This document shows positions 7,800 through 11,412 of a stretch of 11,412 nucleotides of DNA, piece by piece. Position numbers and translations under genes: made by a program. Position 1 is the stretch's first letter; the number at the start of each line of letters is the position of its first letter. The notes under the pieces were generated by a model. That model worked only from the letters and a program-made list of their open reading frames with translations. It made no database searches and was not told the origin of the DNA. The DNA comes from JAETTH01 sp964455975 (GTDB lineage: Bacteria; Bacillota; Clostridia; TANB77; CAG-508): assembly GCA_964455975.1 (NCBI GenBank), contig CAYVYP010000045.1, forward strand, positions 1 through 11,412. The letters run 5' to 3'.

Positions 7800-10700
7800 T
7801 TACCAACTAAATGTATTTTTTAGATTTGTACATTCTTGTGAATTACATAAAGTATTAAGCATATCGTCTCTTGATCCACCATTATTTAAATAAGTACGAT
7901 AAGCACTTAATCCACTACTATCTGGTTCTCTTCCTAGAATACATATATATGCTCTTCTAATAAATCCATCATTAGAGTCACCATATTTATCCTTTGCTTC
8001 TGGTGAATTTACAAATCCTTTCATTACGCTATTCATTCCTTCACTTTTATTTGAATTTGATAAACTATTAATTAAATGATCCATGTTTCCTCCCATATCT
8101 GGACATCTATTAAATGCTTTATTATACATATAATCTACAAATCTTTGTTTTTCATTATAATACTGTGCATATAAATATACATCAGTTGTAGAAGTAACAT
8201 TTGCATTTGCTCCAATATAACCATTTGCATGTTTATATATATTATATATTGCAACTCTATCCATTGAAACATTTGGGCTGTACCCTAATACTTCTGAAAG
8301 ATACTCTGTACCTGCTAATTCTCTTCCTGGATTATACCAACCAATAAACGGTACTGTATATTTAACAGCTCCATTTACTTTCTTTCCCCATGCTTCTGGT
8401 ATTCCTGCAGGTGTTTTAATTGTTGCCGCTATATTCGTTCCTGCATAGTTCATACATACTATTCCTGTAGCTGTAGCATAATTTTCTGTTGTTTCATTAT
8501 TTCTCTTAAAATACGCTGTTACTGTTTTTTGATATGATGCATATACAGTTGTATTGCTTAAGGCATATACTGTCGTTCCAGATATATTTATTCCAGCATT
8601 TCCTGCATCAGATGTTGAATATCCTCTAAATGTCCATCCTTCTGGAATAAATGGTACTCCTACATTAATTGCTGCATTTATAATATTTCCTTCAAAATCT
8701 AAATATGCTGTTCCTGTATATGTTTTTGTTCCATTAAGCCACCATCTTTTTGTTACTGTTACTGTTTTACTATATGATGCGTATACTGTTATATCAGAAC
8801 TTGTACTAACTACATTTCCACTTATATTTATTCCAGCATTTCCTGCTGAATCTGTTGAATATCCTCTAAATGTCCATCCAGATGGTGTATATGAACCTCC
8901 TATGTCTATTTGCGCATTTATTTGAGTCCCAGTATAATCTATATATGCTGTTCCATAATAATATTCTGTTCCATTAGCCCACCATCTTCTTGTTGCAGTT
9001 ACCGTTTTACTTGACATTGCATAATATGATACATTATTTGTAACTCTCATTTCTGAAGTTACTTTTGTTCCTCCACTCATTTGAGTAAACCATCCATCAA
9101 ATGTATATCCTGCATATGAAACTGTTGGTAATGTTCCTAATTTTTCATTATACATTTTGGTTTGTGTTTGTACTGTTCCTCCATTATAATATACTGTATA
9201 ACTATTTATTGTCCAATGTGCATAATAACTTGTATTTGAGGCTGGTGTTGTTGTTGCATTTGATATTTGTGTTCCTCCTGTTGGTGCTGTAAACCAACCT
9301 GTAAATGTATATCCTGTTCTTGTTGGTGAACCTAATGTTCCTAATTGTGATGCATATCCTTTATCTACTATAGAAGAGTCTGTATAATTTCCTTGTTTTA
9401 TTTCTAGTGAATGTACATATATTTTATCCCCTGCTGTCCAACTACCTGCTCCTATATAAAATATAAATGCTTTACTTCCACTACTACTTGCTGTAAATGT
9501 ATGTGTTATTTTTTGCCATGATGTTGTTGCATTTATTTGTTTTACTCCTCCTTGTTCTTGTCCTATATTTAATGTTTTATTACTACTTGCTTTTATATAT
9601 ACACTCCATGTATATGTGTTTCCTGCTGTTATTAATGATGTTGATGGCATATAATATGATCCTCCAACACTTCCTGCGTTCATTGTTAATTCTGTTATAT
9701 AACCATTCATTACTGATGTATCTTTTGTATTCGTTTTTGATGATGTTACTGTTGAATAATAAAAATACCTTCCTAAGTCATCTATATCTGTCCATAAATT
9801 TTCACTTAAATAATTATTATCATATGTTACTTTTACTGCTGGTACTGTTGGTGTTTGTATTGTTGCATTACTTACATTTCCTAAAATATCATACATGTAT
9901 ATATGTGTATTATATAGTCCATATTCATTTTTATGTGCTGTTACATTTACTCTGTATACCCATGTTGTTCCATCTACTTGTTTTACTCCTTTTGCTGCTA
10001 CAGAAGTTTCCCAATTAGTTTGTAAATCGTCTTGTCCATTTGCTTCTGTCCATGTTGGAAATTGTACTCTATCTATTCCTGCCCCTGCATCTGTAACTCC
10101 ATAAACATATACATCATATCCTGTTGTTGATAAATTTTTTATTTCTACACTTGTAAATGTTGGTCCTGTTGTATCTATTTTAAATACATTTGTATGTGCT
10201 ATTTTATAGTTTCCTGCTGAATCTTCAGCATACACCCATAAATACCAATCTCCTGTTGCTCCTGGATTTTGTTGTGATACACTTCCATTTGTAAATGCCC
10301 ATCCTCCTGCTCCTGTAAAATCGCTTAATTGTGTTAATGCTGTTGTTCCTTGCATCCAACGTCCTCTTAATGTTGTTAATGATGATGTATCTGTTACATT
10401 TATTGTTGTTGAACATATTTTTGCATTAGTTGGATTTCCATTTGTTCCAAATGTTACTGTTGGTACTGTATTATCTAAATAAAATGCATTTGATTTTATT
10501 ATTGTACTATTTCCACTATTATCTTTTGCTAATATCCATAAATACCAGTTGTTCCCTGTTCCATCTGATTTTGTTACTGCTTGTCCATTTATAAATGTTG
10601 TGCTAAATGTATTTTCTAGCGGTGCAGTCGTACTTTGTGTCCATTGATATTTTAATGTACTTGTATTTACTCCTGATAAGCTATCTGCTACTGTTACTGT

Positions 10701-11201
10701 TGTAGATTGGCTCTTTTTATATGTTGTATTTCCATTTGTTCCAAATGTTACTGTTGGTACTGTATTATCTACTTTTATTCCTGTTGTTAATACATTTTTT
10801 ATGTTTTGGTTATCTGCTGAATCTTTTAATGTATTTGCTGCTACTTCTATTGTTAAATCTCCATTTCCTGTTATTCCTGATAATGTTAATAAATATTGTA
10901 CTCCTCCTGTTACATTTGTTGATGAACTTAATTCTTTCTTACTTGGTGTTACTGCTGTTCCACCAACTTTTATAACTATACTACTTGCTGTTAAAGTATT
11001 ACTTGCATATATGCTTTCATCTACACCTTGCAATTTTATTATTATTTCATCCAAACTATTTATGTATGAAATTGTTGTAGAATCTGGAAATATCGTTTTC
11101 TTTAATGGTATTACTGTTATTTTCTTTGTACTTTCATATGCGTAAATTTCTTGTTTTTGTATTTCATCTTTTTTACTTAATTCTATTTTAGAATTTTGCA
11201 T
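7800..11201 (-). CDS. Large modular surface protein (Ig-like, GBS-Bsp-like, InlB B-repeat, DUF4214); true N-terminus lies upstream
   Basis: From the first in-frame ATG (11201) it has 1133 residues. Modules in order: a Ser/Thr-rich Ig-like region (about 40-147); two Ig-like repeats of 98 residues beginning VPTVTFGTNGN (148-245, 246-345); a GBS-Bsp-like domain (about 350-445, with VQFPTWTEANGQ and YNTHIYMYD); a jelly-roll, carbohydrate-binding-like domain (about 480-605); two InlB B-repeats (620-664, 665-731, GYTFxGWFT); and two 80-residue RWW modules plus a divergent third (732-811, 812-891, from 892). DUF4214 closes the protein (1019-1133), with four Cys (1033, 1087, 1119, 1124). There is no LPXTG. 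The product is probably an envelope-associated adhesin or glycan binder, by inference from modules only. The ATG at 11201 has no ribosome binding site, and a signal or membrane segment is coded in frame just before it (11202-11270), so 11201 is not the real start. Confidence 0.85.
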   Translation of the reverse strand: MQNSKIELSKKDEIQKQEIYAYESTKKITVIPLKKTIFPDSTTISYINSLDEIIIKLQGVDESIYASNTLTASSIVIKVGGTAVTPSKKELSSSTNVTGGVQYLLTLSGITGNGDLTIEVAANTLKDSADNQNIKNVLTTGIKVDNTVPTVTFGTNGNTTYKKSQSTTVTVADSLSGVNTSTLKYQWTQSTTAPLENTFSTTFINGQAVTKSDGTGNNWYLWILAKDNSGNSTIIKSNAFYLDNTVPTVTFGTNGNPTNAKICSTTINVTDTSSLTTLRGRWMQGTTALTQLSDFTGAGGWAFTNGSVSQQNPGATGDWYLWVYAEDSAGNYKIAHTNVFKIDTTGPTFTSVEIKNLSTTGYDVYVYGVTDAGAGIDRVQFPTWTEANGQDDLQTNWETSVAAKGVKQVDGTTWVYRVNVTAHKNEYGLYNTHIYMYDILGNVSNATIQTPTVPAVKVTYDNNYLSENLWTDIDDLGRYFYYSTVTSSKTNTKDTSVMNGYITELTMNAGSVGGSYYMPSTSLITAGNTYTWSVYIKASSNKTLNIGQEQGGVKQINATTSWQKITHTFTASSSGSKAFIFYIGAGSWTAGDKIYVHSLEIKQGNYTDSSIVDKGYASQLGTLGSPTRTGYTFTGWFTAPTGGTQISNATTTPASNTSYYAHWTINSYTVYYNGGTVQTQTKMYNEKLGTLPTVSYAGYTFDGWFTQMSGGTKVTSEMRVTNNVSYYAMSSKTVTATRRWWANGTEYYYGTAYIDYTGTQINAQIDIGGSYTPSGWTFRGYSTDSAGNAGINISGNVVSTSSDITVYASYSKTVTVTKRWWLNGTKTYTGTAYLDFEGNIINAAINVGVPFIPEGWTFRGYSTSDAGNAGINISGTTVYALSNTTVYASYQKTVTAYFKRNNETTENYATATGIVCMNYAGTNIAATIKTPAGIPEAWGKKVNGAVKYTVPFIGWYNPGRELAGTEYLSEVLGYSPNVSMDRVAIYNIYKHANGYIGANANVTSTTDVYLYAQYYNEKQRFVDYMYNKAFNRCPDMGGNMDHLINSLSNSNKSEGMNSVMKGFVNSPEAKDKYGDSNDGFIRRAYICILGREPDSSGLSAYRTYLNNGGSRDDMLNTLCNSQECTNLKNTFSW
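8529..9008 (-). repeat. Tandem 240-bp coding repeat (80-residue RWW modules)
   Basis: Two adjacent units, 8769-9008 and 8529-8768, encode modules that both begin KTVT[AV]T[RK]RWW and share GTAY, GWTFRGYST, AGNAGINISG and VYASY. Long stretches are identical at exactly 240-base offset, for example 8823-8846 and 8583-8606. A third, divergent module follows from 8528 and begins KTVTAYFKR. Confidence 0.85.
10434..10477 (-). repeat. 44-bp direct repeat, copy 1
   Basis: Identical over 44 bases to 10728-10771, 294 bases (98 codons) away. It encodes the DNTVPTVTFGTNGN start of the second Ig-like repeat. Exact identity over 44 bases points to recent duplication or gene conversion. Confidence 0.85.
10728..10771 (-). 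repeat. 44-bp direct repeat, copy 2
   Basis: The partner of 10434-10477, encoding the DNTVPTVTFGTNGN start of the first 98-residue Ig-like repeat. Recombination between the copies would delete or add one module in frame. Confidence 0.85.
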
Positions 11202-11403
<202 letters not shown>

Positions 11404-11412
11404 TTATTTTTT

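Noticed and set aside
10225..10416. A 63-codon minus-strand frame inside the surface-protein gene
   Set aside because: It overlaps the Ig-like repeats in another frame, with Asn/Arg/Ile-rich nonsense translation and no ribosome binding site.
652..11145. Many plus-strand open frames, some over 100 codons (for example 5392-5700, 8554-8925, 9497-10018)
   Set aside because: They lie opposite well-supported minus-strand genes, lack ribosome binding sites and family motifs, and translate to Leu/Phe/Tyr-rich sequence as expected from the complement of AT-rich Lys/Glu or Thr/Asn codons.

Overview
The window is a very AT-rich stretch from a low-G+C Gram-positive bacterium, most likely an uncultured gut-type member of the Clostridia or a relative. 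The basis is a 138-residue S12 protein of Firmicutes type, AGGAGG-type ribosome binding sites, -10 boxes reading TAAAAT, arginine coded almost only by AGA, and a surface protein built of InlB-type and DUF4214 modules. TGA is used as a stop (trmFO) and TGG for Trp, so this is the standard bacterial code and not a Mycoplasma code. Every gene I can support lies on the minus strand; the plus-strand open frames are shadows.

Reading in the direction of transcription (high to low coordinates): (1) 11403-7800, a large modular surface protein with Ig-like, GBS-Bsp-like, carbohydrate-binding-like, InlB B-repeat and DUF4214 parts. Its membrane or signal segment lies upstream of the first in-frame ATG, and beyond that is a pure (GT)23 microsatellite behind a plausible ATG. 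At this repeat number the ATG is out of frame. The gene ends at a clear hairpin terminator (7726-7772). (2) 7610-4304, a SWIM-containing SNF2-family ATPase with a consensus promoter (TTGACA-17-TAAAAT). It is broken by one extra base exactly in the Walker A motif. (3) 4225-2777, trmFO, probably co-transcribed with the ATPase and followed by a terminator (2690-2740). (4) 2556-1097, a charged, coiled-coil-like protein of unknown function. It is split into two reading frames by a seven-A tract, has its own promoter (TTGCAA-17-TAAAAT), and ends at a terminator (1018-1070). (5) 908-1, the start of the str operon, with rpsL and a partial rpsG, both starting with GTG. It is driven by TTGACT-17-TAAAAT directly behind the previous terminator, and the rpsL-rpsG gap is structured.

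The most notable theme is that three of the six genes are out of frame. One is at a dinucleotide microsatellite (a classic phase-variation layout), one at a homopolymer, and one at a CTT-CGG site in Walker A that resembles known +1 frameshift sites. Either several translation products here are switched or recoded, or the assembly carries indel errors. The sequence alone cannot settle this. The surface-protein switch is the best candidate for real biology, because a long hypermutable tract sits between a start codon and the membrane segment of a surface protein and only one frame in three is productive.
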